Assembly: GCF_900129815.1 (NCBI RefSeq)
Contig: NZ_FQWX01000005.1
Location: forward strand, 1 to 64,000
Reading direction: 5' to 3'
Origin: Asaccharospora irregularis DSM 2635
GTDB taxonomy: Bacteria; Bacillota; Clostridia; Peptostreptococcales; Peptostreptococcaceae
Length of the DNA: 64,000 nt
Within the stretch, counting starts at the first letter, position 1, and every line of letters begins with the position of its first letter. The notes under the pieces were generated by a model. The model was not told where the DNA came from. It made no database searches and worked only from the letters and a program-made list of their open reading frames with translations. The position numbers and the translations under genes are program-made. Of the stretch, positions 8,219 through 17,340 are shown piece after piece.

Positions 8219-8264
8219 TAATAAGCGTTTTTGGTAAATACCACGGGAGAACTTCATTCCCTAT
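8204..8264 (-). ncRNA. fluoride riboswitch (crcB motif) aptamer
   Basis: Read 5' to 3' on the minus strand: stem GGGA/UCCC with loop AUGAAGUU, a small hairpin (GGUAUUUACC), the linker AAAAAC, stem GCUU/AAGC, then UGAUGACUUCU. Loop GAAGU can pair with ACUUC as the pseudoknot. This follows the known fluoride aptamer order (stem, AUGNNGNN loop, AAAC, stem, UGAUG plus the pseudoknot strand). One deviation is the base closing the first stem, A instead of the usual G. Fluoride binding would hold ACUUC away from the terminator and turn the antiporter on. Confidence 0.7.
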
Positions 8265-8270
8265 TTATAT

Positions 8271-8299
8271 ATAATAATCAGATAAATAATAAATGTCAA
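8271..8299 (-). promoter_or_regulatory. sigma-A promoter of the riboswitch-antiporter transcript
   Basis: TTGACA (8299-8294), 17 bases, TATTAT (8276-8271). The predicted start is near 8264, exactly at the first base of the aptamer. The promoter sits in the 30 bases after the panC stop. Confidence 0.8.
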
Positions 8300-8313
8300 G
8301 CTTGCTTTTTATA

Positions 8314-9168
8314 CTAATATATAAAATTATCTATTAATCTTGTTTTACCTATATATACAGCCGTAGCTACTAAAACAGATTTTTCTATATATTTTACCTT
8401 TTCCATTGATAAATTATCAACAACCTCTACATAATCTATTCTTGCCAGAGGCTCAGAGTTTATAGTTTCCTTTATTTGATTTATTATAACTTCAGAGCTT
8501 TTTTCACCATTTTCAATTAACGTTTTCGCTTTAGACAATGATTTATTCAATATGGTAGCCGCTTCTCTTTCTTCTGTGGACAGATAAATATTCCTAGAAC
8601 TTCTAGCTAGTCCATCCTCTTCTCTAACAATAGGGCATCCTATTACCTCTACGTCTATATTTAAATCCCTGACCATCCTTTTTATAATTGCCAGTTGTTG
8701 TGCATCCTTTTGACCAAAATATATTCTATCTGGATAAACTATATTAAGTAATTTTGTCACTACAGTACATACCCCTCTAAAATGAATTGGTCTACTCTTT
8801 GCACATAACCCTTCTGTCAAACCATTCACATCTACAAAAGTTAAAAAATCATTTTTATACATTTCTTTATCTTCTGGATGAAATATTAAGTTAGCACCAG
8901 CATCTTTACATATCTTACTATCTCTTTCTAGATCTCTAGGGTATGTATCTAAATCCTCTGTCGGACCAAACTGCATAGGATTTACAAATATACTGACTAC
9001 TATCCTATCATTTTCTTCATATGCTTTTTTTATTAGGCTTTGATGACCTTCATGTAGGTATCCCATAGTAGGTACAAATCCAACACTTAGACCTTGATTT
9101 TTCCATTCTTTAACTGTATTTCTTACATCTTCTATTCTATTAACTACTCTAATATTTTCTTCTTTCAT
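8314..9168 (-). CDS. panC: pantoate--beta-alanine ligase (pantothenate synthetase)
   Basis: PanC of 284 residues, the usual length. It joins pantoate and beta-alanine with ATP to make pantothenate in the cytoplasm. The ATP site PTMGYLHEGHQSLIKKA (33-49), FVNPMQFGPTEDLDTYPR and the KMSKS-like ARSSRNIYLS loop are present. It follows panB by 11 bases and is the last gene of the pan cluster. A ribosome-binding site, GGGGA, precedes the ATG. No panD (aspartate decarboxylase) lies next to it, so beta-alanine must come from an unlinked gene or from uptake. Confidence 0.96.
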   Translation of the reverse strand: MKEENIRVVNRIEDVRNTVKEWKNQGLSVGFVPTMGYLHEGHQSLIKKAYEENDRIVVSIFVNPMQFGPTEDLDTYPRDLERDSKICKDAGANLIFHPEDKEMYKNDFLTFVDVNGLTEGLCAKSRPIHFRGVCTVVTKLLNIVYPDRIYFGQKDAQQLAIIKRMVRDLNIDVEVIGCPIVREEDGLARSSRNIYLSTEEREAATILNKSLSKAKTLIENGEKSSEVIINQIKETINSEPLARIDYVEVVDNLSMEKVKYIEKSVLVATAVYIGKTRLIDNFIY

Positions 9169-9179
9169 AATTCCATCCC

Positions 9180-10007
9180 CTAGTATAGTTTTTCTATTAT
9201 ATCATCATCTATTTTAAAGCCATGTTCTTCACTTGGAAAACTTCCATCTTTAACTTCATCAATATAATTTTTAAATGCTTCCTTCATCTTGTCGCCTAAA
9301 CACTCATACTTCTTAACAAACTTTGGTGTAAAGTCATCAAACATTCCTAGCATATCTTGATAAACTAATATCTGTCCATCACATCTAGCCCCAGCTCCAA
9401 TTCCTATAGTTGGAATTGACACTTTATCAGTTATTATATCTGCCAACTTTGAAGGAACCCCCTCCAAAACTATTGAAAAGGCTCCTGCTTTTTCTACTGC
9501 TATTGCGTCATTTATAAGTTTTCTTGCTGCTTCCTCATTTTTCCCTTGTACCTTAAATCCTCCAATAGCATTAACTGACTGCGGTGTAAGACCTATATGT
9601 CCCATAACCGGTATTGAAGCCTTTACAATCGCTTCTATCTTGTCACAGACCTCTAAGCCACCCTCAAGTTTTACAGCATTTGCCTTTCCTTCTTTTATTA
9701 GTCTGCCTGCATTTACTACTGCATCATATACAGATGTTTGATAAGACATAAAAGGCATGTCGGCTACAACAAGGCTATTTTTTACTCCTCTAGCTACAGC
9801 CTTTGTATGATGAATTATATCCTCCATCGTAACAGATAATGTATCATCATACCCTAAACATACCATTCCCAAAGAATCTCCTACTAGTATCCCATTTATT
9901 CCAGCGTCATCCATTAGTTTAGCTGTTGAGTAGTCATAGGCAGTAAGCATAGTCAACTTTTCATTCATATTTTTAGCATTTTTAAATGTTACAACCGTGT
10001 TCTTCAT
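9180..10007 (-). CDS. panB: 3-methyl-2-oxobutanoate hydroxymethyltransferase
   Basis: PanB transfers a one-carbon group from methylene-tetrahydrofolate to 2-oxoisovalerate to give ketopantoate. Signatures include [25 protein letters not shown] (metal and substrate site), [13 protein letters not shown] and [18 protein letters not shown] chose the second of two adjacent ATGs (10007) because the GGGAGG site is 5 bases before it and only 2 before the first. A longer in-frame start at 10037 lies inside the preceding gene. The coding region overlaps the reductase gene by 26 bases, so translation is coupled. Confidence 0.95.
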   Translation of the reverse strand: MKNTVVTFKNAKNMNEKLTMLTAYDYSTAKLMDDAGINGILVGDSLGMVCLGYDDTLSVTMEDIIHHTKAVARGVKNSLVVADMPFMSYQTSVYDAVVNAGRLIKEGKANAVKLEGGLEVCDKIEAIVKASIPVMGHIGLTPQSVNAIGGFKVQGKNEEAARKLINDAIAVEKAGAFSIVLEGVPSKLADIITDKVSIPTIGIGAGARCDGQILVYQDMLGMFDDFTPKFVKKYECLGDKMKEAFKNYIDEVKDGSFPSEEHGFKIDDDIIEKLY

Positions 10008-10860
10008 CATAACCTCCCAAATATTTTTCGATTTCACTATAATCTCTATTAATATTCTTAGATGTTGCTATATCTAATACTTTTTTTGATAATAATTTAT
10101 ATAATATCTCATCTTCTTTTCCTAAAGCATTACAATGGTTTTTGATGGTCGATAAATCTCCTCTTTCTACAGGCCCCGTTAGGCTTTGAATAATACCAGC
10201 TGATTTTATATTTTTTAAATTAAACTCTATAAGTGGCAACAAAGCTTTGATGGCTATCTCCTCTGGGAAATTACATTCTTCAAGGTATTTAGCACCAGTA
10301 CCTATAAGACCCAGTACTAAGTTGCTTACAACTACACAAGCAGCGTGGTATAATACTTTATTGTCCTTTGAAATAATAACTACATCATTTCCAAAAGATA
10401 CAAACAAATCTTTTAACTTTTCTCTGTATTTTTCATGACCTTCAATTGTAATAAAAGCTTCTGGGAAATTTTTATAAGAATTATATTTGCTAGACACAGC
10501 AAACATGGGATGGATAGAATAACCGTATGCACCGTATTTTTCTATATTTGAAAAGATTTCTGAAGAAATTGAGCCACTACAGTGGCAAAATAATTTACCA
10601 TCTATATGAAATTTGTTTATACAATTCCATATATTTTGTATCTCACTATCTGGTGTAGTGATAAATATTATATCACTATCCTTTACCAAATTTTGTAAAT
10701 TATAGTAGCATTGGCTTTGTGTAAAAAGTGCAGCTTCTTGTGATGAATGCCGATTTTTACTATAATATCCAACTACTATAATATTATTTTCTTTTAGATA
10801 TTTTCCTAGGGAAAATCCAACCTTCCCCGCTCCAATAAATCCAATTTTTATAGTTACCAC
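9982..10860 (-). CDS. panG: PanG-type ketopantoate reductase (Rossmann / DUF2520)
   Basis: Protein of 292 residues with an N-terminal NAD(P)-binding motif [16 protein letters not shown] (7-22), then [18 protein letters not shown] and a C-terminal helical DUF2520 domain with NHCNALG. The DUF2520 family includes PanG, an alternative ketopantoate reductase that replaces PanE in some bacteria. Position directly upstream of panB and panC, with overlapping translation, supports that role: it would convert ketopantoate to pantoate. Pure homology would allow only an oxidoreductase call; the assignment rests on context plus family. Ribosome-binding site AGGAGG. Confidence 0.8.
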   Translation of the reverse strand: MVTIKIGFIGAGKVGFSLGKYLKENNIIVVGYYSKNRHSSQEAALFTQSQCYYNLQNLVKDSDIIFITTPDSEIQNIWNCINKFHIDGKLFCHCSGSISSEIFSNIEKYGAYGYSIHPMFAVSSKYNSYKNFPEAFITIEGHEKYREKLKDLFVSFGNDVVIISKDNKVLYHAACVVVSNLVLGLIGTGAKYLEECNFPEEIAIKALLPLIEFNLKNIKSAGIIQSLTGPVERGDLSTIKNHCNALGKEDEILYKLLSKKVLDIATSKNINRDYSEIEKYLGGYDEEHGCNI

Positions 10861-11007
10861 CTCCTATATGAGTGTGATACTTGTTGTATTATAATCTTCA
10901 ATTTCAAATATATGGTGTAGTTTTTCTTAAAATACCACCCATAGATACTATAAACATATCAGAAATTTTTGTCAATAATCTAATTAAGTATTGAAAACTA
11001 TTTAAAG

Positions 11008-11043
11008 AAAAATAGCGAACCCCCCTTTGGGTCCGCTATTTTT
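11008..11043 (-). terminator. terminator of the Cys/His-rich gene
   Basis: AAATAGCG-ACCC pairs with GGGT-CGCTATTT (one mismatch), flanked by A and T runs on both sides, so it may serve both directions. Confidence 0.9.
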
Positions 11044-11061
11044 AGTCAATTCATACTATTA

Positions 11062-11865
11062 TTATCTCATATATTTTCCATTCCACTCATTATTGTAATA
11101 ATAGTCTCCTAAATCACATTTACATCCACATTCACATTTATGTTTGTCCTTATTATGATCTGGTTTACAATTGCAATGATGATGTCCTGGTTTATCGTCA
11201 CAGTGGTGATGTCCACCTTCTTGTGTACACTCTATAAAATCAGTAGCTAATTCACTTAACTCTTCTATTAAATCGTCAAGGTCACATAATTCCTCTGATA
11301 ACTGATGTATTAAGCATTTACAGAAATTATATGCTACCTTGCCTTGGGAGCTACATTCCATTCCACAACTATTACAGAATATTAATAGTATTATTATTTT
11401 AGCTATTATTTCTATAATTTCAAGTATAAGCTCTACAAGTATACAGAATAATTTTCCTACTAACTCTTCGCATCTATCTATACAATTAAGAGTTTCTATA
11501 ACATCTATCAACTCTTCTAATATATCTAATGCCTTTTCAAGTTCTCCTTTAAGTTTACAGTTAGTTATATCATCGTCTTGTGTTATATCCTCTAAAGTTT
11601 CATAAAGTTCATCTAGTATTCCATCAGTAAAAAATAATGGAAATCCTACTAAAAATCCTTTTATAATGTTCCATATTTCACAAGGATCTACTCCTGATTG
11701 TAGTGATAATTTAGGTACTACCTGAATTGCTACTTCTGAATCTAGCTGAGCTTCACCAACAATCTTGGCATTGACATTATCTATTTGCTTATTAACATCT
11801 TCTAATAAGCCTAATAAAGAACTTTGTTGTTCTCTTAATTTACCTACATATATTTCCTTATTCAT
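11062..11865 (-). CDS. Cys/His-rich protein of unknown function
   Basis: I do not recognise the family. The 267-residue product has 19 cysteines. Residues 80-160 are acidic and helix-rich (repeated LEELIDVIE-like heptads), 150-164 form one very hydrophobic stretch, and 217-251 are a metal-binding-like tail: GGHHHC, GHHHCNC, KCECGCKC. There is no signal peptide. Cys-rich proteins with His tails are common in clostridial spore coat and exosporium layers; metal storage is another option. Monocistronic with its own terminator. Ribosome-binding site AAGGGG. Confidence 0.75.
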   Translation of the reverse strand: MNKEIYVGKLREQQSSLLGLLEDVNKQIDNVNAKIVGEAQLDSEVAIQVVPKLSLQSGVDPCEIWNIIKGFLVGFPLFFTDGILDELYETLEDITQDDDITNCKLKGELEKALDILEELIDVIETLNCIDRCEELVGKLFCILVELILEIIEIIAKIIILLIFCNSCGMECSSQGKVAYNFCKCLIHQLSEELCDLDDLIEELSELATDFIECTQEGGHHHCDDKPGHHHCNCKPDHNKDKHKCECGCKCDLGDYYYNNEWNGKYMR

Positions 11866-11962
11866 ATAAACAACCCCTTATTTTGTTTTGGATGTTTGTC
11901 ATCCTAATACCAATATATTAATTTTCTATTATAATGTGACAATAAATACTATTTTCTGCAAA

Positions 11963-12008
11963 TAAAAAATATCGAATAACGAGTATCAAAACTCATTATC
12001 CGATATTT
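11963..12008 (-). terminator. terminator after the histidine kinase
   Basis: An 18-bp stem with one or two mismatches (AAATATCGGATAATGAGT with ACTCGTTATTCGATATTT on the minus strand) begins at the kinase stop and runs into six T. Confidence 0.9.
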
Positions 12009-13355
12009 CTAATTTCTAAAGCTTATTGTAAATTCAGTTCCCAAACCTCGTTGACTTTTAGCCCTTATATTACCCTCATGAAGTATAATTATCTTTCTTG
12101 CAATAGAAAGACCTAATCCGCTTCCTTCCACTCTCCTCGATTCATCTGATTGGTGAAATCTATCAAATATTTTCGATAAATCTTCTTCGCTAATACCAAT
12201 CCCTTCATCTTTTATACTTATATCTATAACGCAATCATATTTTTTTATTTGTATATATATTTTGCTGTCATTCTCGCTGAATTTTATGCTATTGTCTATA
12301 ATATTTATCCATACCTGCTCTAAAAGACCTATATCTGCATATATTTCAGTCTTGGGAAGAATCAAATCAAATTTTATATTTTTATCGTCCCACTTAGGCT
12401 CTAGCATAAGCACTACCCTTCTTATTTGCTCATCTAAATAATACTTACTTTTATTTAACCTATCTTGGTCATTATCTAGCGATGCTAGTTTTAATAGGTT
12501 TTCACTTAATCTAGATAGCCTTTTACTTTCCTCTTCTATAATCTTTGCGTATGTTTTTTTATCACTATCCGTGCAATCACTTTGTAATATATTTGCAAAT
12601 CCCATTATAGAGGTAATTGGAGACTGTATTTCATGAGATACATTTGAAACAAATTCTTTTCTCATTTTTTCAGTTTTACCGATTCTTTTTGCCATAAGGT
12701 TAAAGGTCTCACTTAGTTCACTCAATTCATCCTTGCCTTTATCTTCTACCTTTATATCATAGTTTCCTCTAGATATTTGCCTAGATGCCATAGTAAGAAA
12801 TTTCACCCTTTTTACAATCATTTTTCCTACAATAGTGAATGTGATTACCCCAGTTAATATCATTACAAGTATGTTTATTTCTAATAAAACTGTACCATCT
12901 ACATAATCATCACTTACATTTAAGTACATAAAAACTGCATGATTTTTATTTTTAACTTTAAAAGGGTACCCTACTATAGGTGTTTTTGGTGTAAGCACTC
13001 TGTTAAGTTTTGTATTATTGATATAAATTTCCTGTTTTTCTACCTTTTCTTTGGCCTCATCTGACATATAAAATGACTTGTTATCACCATATGACTTAAT
13101 TTGTTTATCCCCGTTGTATATCTCTACGTAGTAATTCGAAAATAAATTTGTACTCATTACTTTCTCAAAGTCATCAGAAGATGATTTTGTATAAAGCATT
13201 GATATATCCGATGCAGCGTCAACTAAAAGATTATTAGCTTGTTTATAAATCTTATCGAAATACAAATTATATATTAACACAAAACTCAAAATAGTCCCTA
13301 GAATTATAGTTAATACAAACATTACTACTAATTTAAAGTAAATGCTTTTTTTCAT
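12009..13355 (-). CDS. sensor histidine kinase (HAMP-HisKA-HATPase)
   Basis: Membrane sensor kinase of 448 residues. A first helix (about 10-31), an extracellular sensor (about 32-155) and a second helix (about 157-178) are followed by HAMP, then HisKA with H241 in FVSNVSHEIQSPITSI, and a HATPase with IIDNSIKFS, DEGIGI and GSGLGLSIARKI. It overlaps its response regulator by 4 bases (ATGA). Directly downstream of a MacAB-type exporter, it probably senses an envelope stress or a toxic compound handled by that exporter. The exact signal is unknown. Confidence 0.93.
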   Translation of the reverse strand: MKKSIYFKLVVMFVLTIILGTILSFVLIYNLYFDKIYKQANNLLVDAASDISMLYTKSSSDDFEKVMSTNLFSNYYVEIYNGDKQIKSYGDNKSFYMSDEAKEKVEKQEIYINNTKLNRVLTPKTPIVGYPFKVKNKNHAVFMYLNVSDDYVDGTVLLEINILVMILTGVITFTIVGKMIVKRVKFLTMASRQISRGNYDIKVEDKGKDELSELSETFNLMAKRIGKTEKMRKEFVSNVSHEIQSPITSIMGFANILQSDCTDSDKKTYAKIIEEESKRLSRLSENLLKLASLDNDQDRLNKSKYYLDEQIRRVVLMLEPKWDDKNIKFDLILPKTEIYADIGLLEQVWINIIDNSIKFSENDSKIYIQIKKYDCVIDISIKDEGIGISEEDLSKIFDRFHQSDESRRVEGSGLGLSIARKIIILHEGNIRAKSQRGLGTEFTISFRN

Positions 13356-14026
13356 TTGCCTACCTCTAGTTTGTACCCTAGTCCTCGCACTGTATTTATA
13401 CTTATGTTAGATCTTGATTTTTGAAGTTTTTCTCTTAATCTTTTTATATGAACATCGACAGTTCTATTATCTCCCATATAGTCAATTCCCCATATATTTT
13501 CTATTAACTCGTTTCTTGTAAAAATTTTTCCCGGGAAATTTGACATTTTAAACAATACTTGGAACTCTTTAGATGCTAAATTTACATTTTCACCCTTTAT
13601 TTTTAGAGAATATTCGCTATGATTTAGCTCCAAATCTCCAATATTTAAAATATCACTAGAAAACATTTTGCATCTTCTTAGCATGGCTTTTACTCTTGCT
13701 AATAATTCTAATACATCAAATGGCTTTACCATATAATCGTCTATTCCTAATTCAAAGCCTTTTAATTTATCATATGATTCTCTTTTAGCTGTAACCATAA
13801 GTATTGGTATATCACAACATTCTCTTATTTCCTTTGTAAGAGTATAGCCGTCCTTTATTGGCATCATTATGTCTACTATAGCTAAATCTATTTTTTCATT
13901 TTCTATAATATCTATAGCTTGTTGACCATTACTTGCCTTTTTTATATTAAAATTTTCATTTTTTAGTACTACTGATATAAGCTCCCTTATATTTTTATCA
14001 TCATCTGCCACAAGTATAGTTACCAT
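13352..14026 (-). CDS. OmpR/PhoB-type response regulator
   Basis: 224 residues: a receiver with D52 as phospho-acceptor (LAIVDIMMPIKDG), K in MVTAKRE, and a winged-helix C-terminal domain (NRTVDVHIKRLREKL). It pairs with the overlapping kinase gene. The 140-base gap after the permease gene may hold its own promoter, though co-transcription with the exporter is also possible. Likely target: the exporter operon immediately upstream. Confidence 0.94.
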   Translation of the reverse strand: MVTILVADDDKNIRELISVVLKNENFNIKKASNGQQAIDIIENEKIDLAIVDIMMPIKDGYTLTKEIRECCDIPILMVTAKRESYDKLKGFELGIDDYMVKPFDVLELLARVKAMLRRCKMFSSDILNIGDLELNHSEYSLKIKGENVNLASKEFQVLFKMSNFPGKIFTRNELIENIWGIDYMGDNRTVDVHIKRLREKLQKSRSNISINTVRGLGYKLEVGK

Positions 14027-14166
14027 ATTATCTTCCCCTTTATTTTAACCTAACCTTTAGCTTATTTTATATAATCTAGTTAATCTAAACCTAATTATAT
14101 TATAATACTTTTTATTTTTCGTTGTCATAATATTGTGAGCTTAATTGATTTAAAATTTTATATTAA

Positions 14167-15336
14167 TTATTCTGCTCTAAGTGCCTGTATTGGTTTAAGC
14201 TTTGATGCCTTATTTGCAGGCATAATTCCAAATACAATTCCTACTAACATAGAGAATCCTAGAGCAAACGCTACTACTCCCCATGATATAGTTGGATCTA
14301 ATTTAACTGCAACATAGAATATATTTGCACCGACTATTCCTATGATAGCCCCAATAATTCCGCCTATTAGACTAACAACTATAGATTCTATTAAAAACTG
14401 CACCAGTATTGTTTTTCTTTTTGCTCCAAGTGCTTTTCTTATACCTATTTCTTTGGTTCTCTCAGTTACTGATACAAGCATTATATTCATTATACCTATA
14501 CCGCCTACAACTAAAGATATACTTGCAATAGATCCGAGTACAGCAGTCATTGTAGCTTGCATTGTGTTTATTGAGTCTATCATTTCTTGTTGATTAAATA
14601 CCATAAAATCATCTTTGCTTCCTAACTTTTTCTTTAGTGTTTTTTCAGTTGTCTTGATTATACTATCCATCCCTACACTTGACTCTGTTATTATATCTAT
14701 TCGTGCAACTCCTTTGGTCTTAAGTAGCCTTTGGCCTGTAGTAATTGGAACAAATACACTGTCATCTGGTGAATCCATAATATTCATGCCTTTTTTTTCT
14801 AATACTCCTACAACTTTATATGGCATTCCGTTTAATTTTACATATTTACCAATAGGATTTTCTAAGGTGAACATTTTTTGGGCTACTTTTTTACCTAAAA
14901 CCACAACCTTAGTGCTATATTCCACATCGTCTGCTAATATGAACCTTCCGCTCTCATTTTCCATTGGTGATGCCTTTGTATAAACATCAGTTGTCGCTAT
15001 AACAGATGCTTTTTCCTCTTTTTCATCATATCTTAATTTTACTTCTCCAGTACGACCTTGACATATATCCGCTACTCCATCTATATCCCTTAGTTCATCA
15101 CTTTCTTCATATGAGTAAATTTTATTACTACTCGTAGGGTTAATATTTATACTTATAATATTTGACCCCAAATCTCCCATCTGTTCATTTAAACTTGCTT
15201 CCATTCCTTTAGCTATAGAAATTAATAATGTTATACTAGAAACCCCTATTATTATTCCAAGCATTGTCAGTAAGCTTCTCATCTTATTTGATAATAATTG
15301 TTTAAACGCCATTTTAAAACTTTGAGTAAATCCCAT
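14167..15336 (-). CDS. MacB-type ABC transporter permease
   Basis: 389 residues with the MacB/FtsX plan: one helix near the N terminus (about 20-45, MRSLLTMLGIIIGVSSITLLISIA), a large extracellular MacB-core domain (about 50-265), then three C-terminal helices. Conserved EIGIRKALGAKR lies between helices and contacts the ATPase. It is a mechanotransmission-type exporter subunit rather than an importer. It sits 11 bases after the ATPase gene in the operon adaptor-ATPase-permease. Without an outer membrane the substrate would be a cell-envelope-active compound or lipid. Confidence 0.93.
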   Translation of the reverse strand: MGFTQSFKMAFKQLLSNKMRSLLTMLGIIIGVSSITLLISIAKGMEASLNEQMGDLGSNIISININPTSSNKIYSYEESDELRDIDGVADICQGRTGEVKLRYDEKEEKASVIATTDVYTKASPMENESGRFILADDVEYSTKVVVLGKKVAQKMFTLENPIGKYVKLNGMPYKVVGVLEKKGMNIMDSPDDSVFVPITTGQRLLKTKGVARIDIITESSVGMDSIIKTTEKTLKKKLGSKDDFMVFNQQEMIDSINTMQATMTAVLGSIASISLVVGGIGIMNIMLVSVTERTKEIGIRKALGAKRKTILVQFLIESIVVSLIGGIIGAIIGIVGANIFYVAVKLDPTISWGVVAFALGFSMLVGIVFGIMPANKASKLKPIQALRAE

Positions 15337-15347
15337 GATACACCTCC

Positions 15348-16022
15348 CTATTCATAAAGTTTTCCATCTCTTATGTGAATTTGTCTTTCTGATTGTTTTG
15401 CAATACCTTCATCATGTGTAATCATAACTATTGTACGACCTTCTTTATTTAAATCATTCATTATATTCAGTATTTCCTTACTCGTTTTGCTATCCAATGC
15501 CCCTGTAGGCTCATCAGCCAAAAGTATTTGAGGATCGGTCACTATTGCTCTAGCTATAGCAACCCTTTGCTGTTGACCTCCTGACAATTGATTTGGTATA
15601 TGGTCCTTTCTACTTTCAAGCCCTACTTTTCTTAAAGCTCCCAATACCATCTCCGTCCTAGCTGATGAAGGGATTCCCTGGTAAATAAGTGGCAGCTCAA
15701 CATTTTCAAATGCACTTAATTTACCCAAAAGATTAAATTGTTGAAATATAAAACCTATTTTTTTATTTCTTATCTCACTTAATTGATCATCATTTAGACT
15801 TCCTACATTTCTTCCATCTAACAAATACTCTCCTGAGTCTGGAGTATCAAGACAGCCTATTACATTCATAAAAGTAGATTTTCCAGATCCTGAAGGTCCT
15901 ACTATTGCAACAAATTCTCCTCTTTTTATATTGACAGATACATTGTCTAATACCCTCAATTCTTCTTCTCCCATTTTATAAGTCTTACATACTTCCTTTA
16001 CCTTTATAACATAATCACTCAT
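15348..16022 (-). CDS. MacB/LolD-type ABC transporter ATPase
   Basis: 224 residues with Walker A GPSGSGKST (38-46), Q loop FQQFNLLGKLSAFENVELPL, signature LSGGQQQRVAIARAI and Walker B ILLADEPTGALDSKT. This is the group paired with MacB-type permeases. It follows the adaptor gene by 21 bases and has a GGAGGAG site. It powers the adjacent permease and does not look like an import ATPase. Confidence 0.95.
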   Translation of the reverse strand: MSDYVIKVKEVCKTYKMGEEELRVLDNVSVNIKRGEFVAIVGPSGSGKSTFMNVIGCLDTPDSGEYLLDGRNVGSLNDDQLSEIRNKKIGFIFQQFNLLGKLSAFENVELPLIYQGIPSSARTEMVLGALRKVGLESRKDHIPNQLSGGQQQRVAIARAIVTDPQILLADEPTGALDSKTSKEILNIMNDLNKEGRTIVMITHDEGIAKQSERQIHIRDGKLYE

Positions 16023-16043
16023 AGTACTCCTCCTAGATTATAT

Positions 16044-17201
16044 CTACTCTTCATCTTTGCCTTCTTCATTATCATCTCCATCAAAATTCATTGGTCCTTG
16101 TTTATCATCTTTTGATTTTTTATTTTTTGTAATTTCTATTTTATCTCCCTTGTTTAGACCCTCTTTTATCTCTATATAATCTTCATTACGTATACCTATT
16201 TCAATACTTTTATCTTTAGATGCCTTTAGGGGTTTTACATAATACTTACCGTCATCTTTTTTAACAATTCCTTTTATAGGAAGATACAGCGCATCATCTT
16301 TTTGAACTATAGATATATTTGCACTTGCGTTCATACCTGCTTTTAGATTGCTTGCTTTTATGTCTTCTTTGTTTACCCATCCTTCAATTCCTTCATCCAA
16401 TCTAACTTTGTACCAATTTCCATCCTTTTCCAATACTTCTAACTGTTCTCCTTTGATTATCTTTACTTTTATATCAGAACTACCAGATGCCTTTTCCCTT
16501 ACATTTACAGTATTTTTACTGGCTACTCCGTTTGAATCAGGCTTTATTCCTGTTATCTTTATATTACTTTTGTTTGCCCATCCTATTTTTTGATCTGGTG
16601 TTTTTACTTTGTACCAATCATCATCTTTTTCTATTACTTCCAATTTGTCATCCCTTTTTAGTTCAGTTATTGCTAGATATTTCTTTCCTTGACCTTCTCT
16701 TAAAGTAAGATTGTCTGTATCTACCACAGCTGTTTCAATTATTTGATTTGGAAGTGATACCTTTACTATATAACTTGATACTCCACCAGTTGCTGCTCCT
16801 GTCACTGCACCAGGCATACTACCTTCCTCCTGAAACGCAGTTCCAGCACTATCTGCAATTTCAGTTACCCTTCCTTCTAATAACTCGCCCTTTAATGCAT
16901 CTACTTCTATTTCTACAGCCTGATCTTTCTTTATTTTTGCTATATCTAGTTCATCAACTTCTAGTTCAAGTATTAAATTATTGTAGTTAGGATTGTTTTT
17001 ATCCTTAGGCACGATACTTCCTGTAGCAGATACCTTTAATCCTAATTTACCTTCTTTTACAGTTACCACTTCATTTTTATTATTTTTCTCTGCCTCTGCA
17101 GTGGCTTTTTTAATGTTAGCCTTTATTTTTAATACTCCTAAAGATGTCACTACTATCAAGACTGCGACTACCGTCACTATTATTTTTTTTGGTTTTTTCA
17201 T
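16044..17201 (-). CDS. HlyD/MacA-like adaptor with two inserted SH3 domains
   Basis: Membrane-anchored extracytoplasmic adaptor, 385 residues from the chosen ATG. A GGGGGA site 8 bases upstream favours 17201 over an in-frame start at 17216. One helix (7-24) anchors it. Residues 45-110 have the beta-barrel strand typical of MacA proteins (LELEVDELDIAKIKKDQAVEIEVDA), but the lipoyl and helical-hairpin part that normally precedes it is missing. Two bacterial SH3 domains (about 160-216 and 226-283, each with WYKV and GW) are inserted before the final barrel strand (NLKAGMNASANISI). The tail is acidic. SH3 domains may bind peptidoglycan. Confidence 0.88.
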   Translation of the reverse strand: MKKPKKIIVTVVAVLIVVTSLGVLKIKANIKKATAEAEKNNKNEVVTVKEGKLGLKVSATGSIVPKDKNNPNYNNLILELEVDELDIAKIKKDQAVEIEVDALKGELLEGRVTEIADSAGTAFQEEGSMPGAVTGAATGGVSSYIVKVSLPNQIIETAVVDTDNLTLREGQGKKYLAITELKRDDKLEVIEKDDDWYKVKTPDQKIGWANKSNIKITGIKPDSNGVASKNTVNVREKASGSSDIKVKIIKGEQLEVLEKDGNWYKVRLDEGIEGWVNKEDIKASNLKAGMNASANISIVQKDDALYLPIKGIVKKDDGKYYVKPLKASKDKSIEIGIRNEDYIEIKEGLNKGDKIEITKNKKSKDDKQGPMNFDGDDNEEGKDEE

Positions 17202-17276
17202 ACTTAATTCCCCCATAATATTTAATTTACAAGTTTATTGTATACATAGATTATGAACTGAATATGAACAAATCAT

Positions 17277-17338
17277 AAAAAAAATCCCCCCTATGACATA
17301 TAGTTAAATTAATAAAACTATCTATCATAAAGGAGATT
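17277..17338 (-). terminator. terminator after the DUF134 gene
   Basis: AATCTCCTTTATGATA and the facing TGTCATAGGGGGGATT form a long imperfect stem on the minus strand ending in eight T, starting at the DUF134 stop. Confidence 0.75.
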
Positions 17339-17340
17339 CT

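Noticed and set aside
10861-11007. Possible pan-motif or other leader before the panG gene
   Set aside because: No conserved stem or terminator overlapping the leader could be recognised; the terminator at 11008 belongs to the neighbouring gene.
11339-11605. Serine/isoleucine-rich plus-strand frame
   Set aside because: Antisense of the Cys/His-rich protein; composition is explained by the reverse of its acidic helices.
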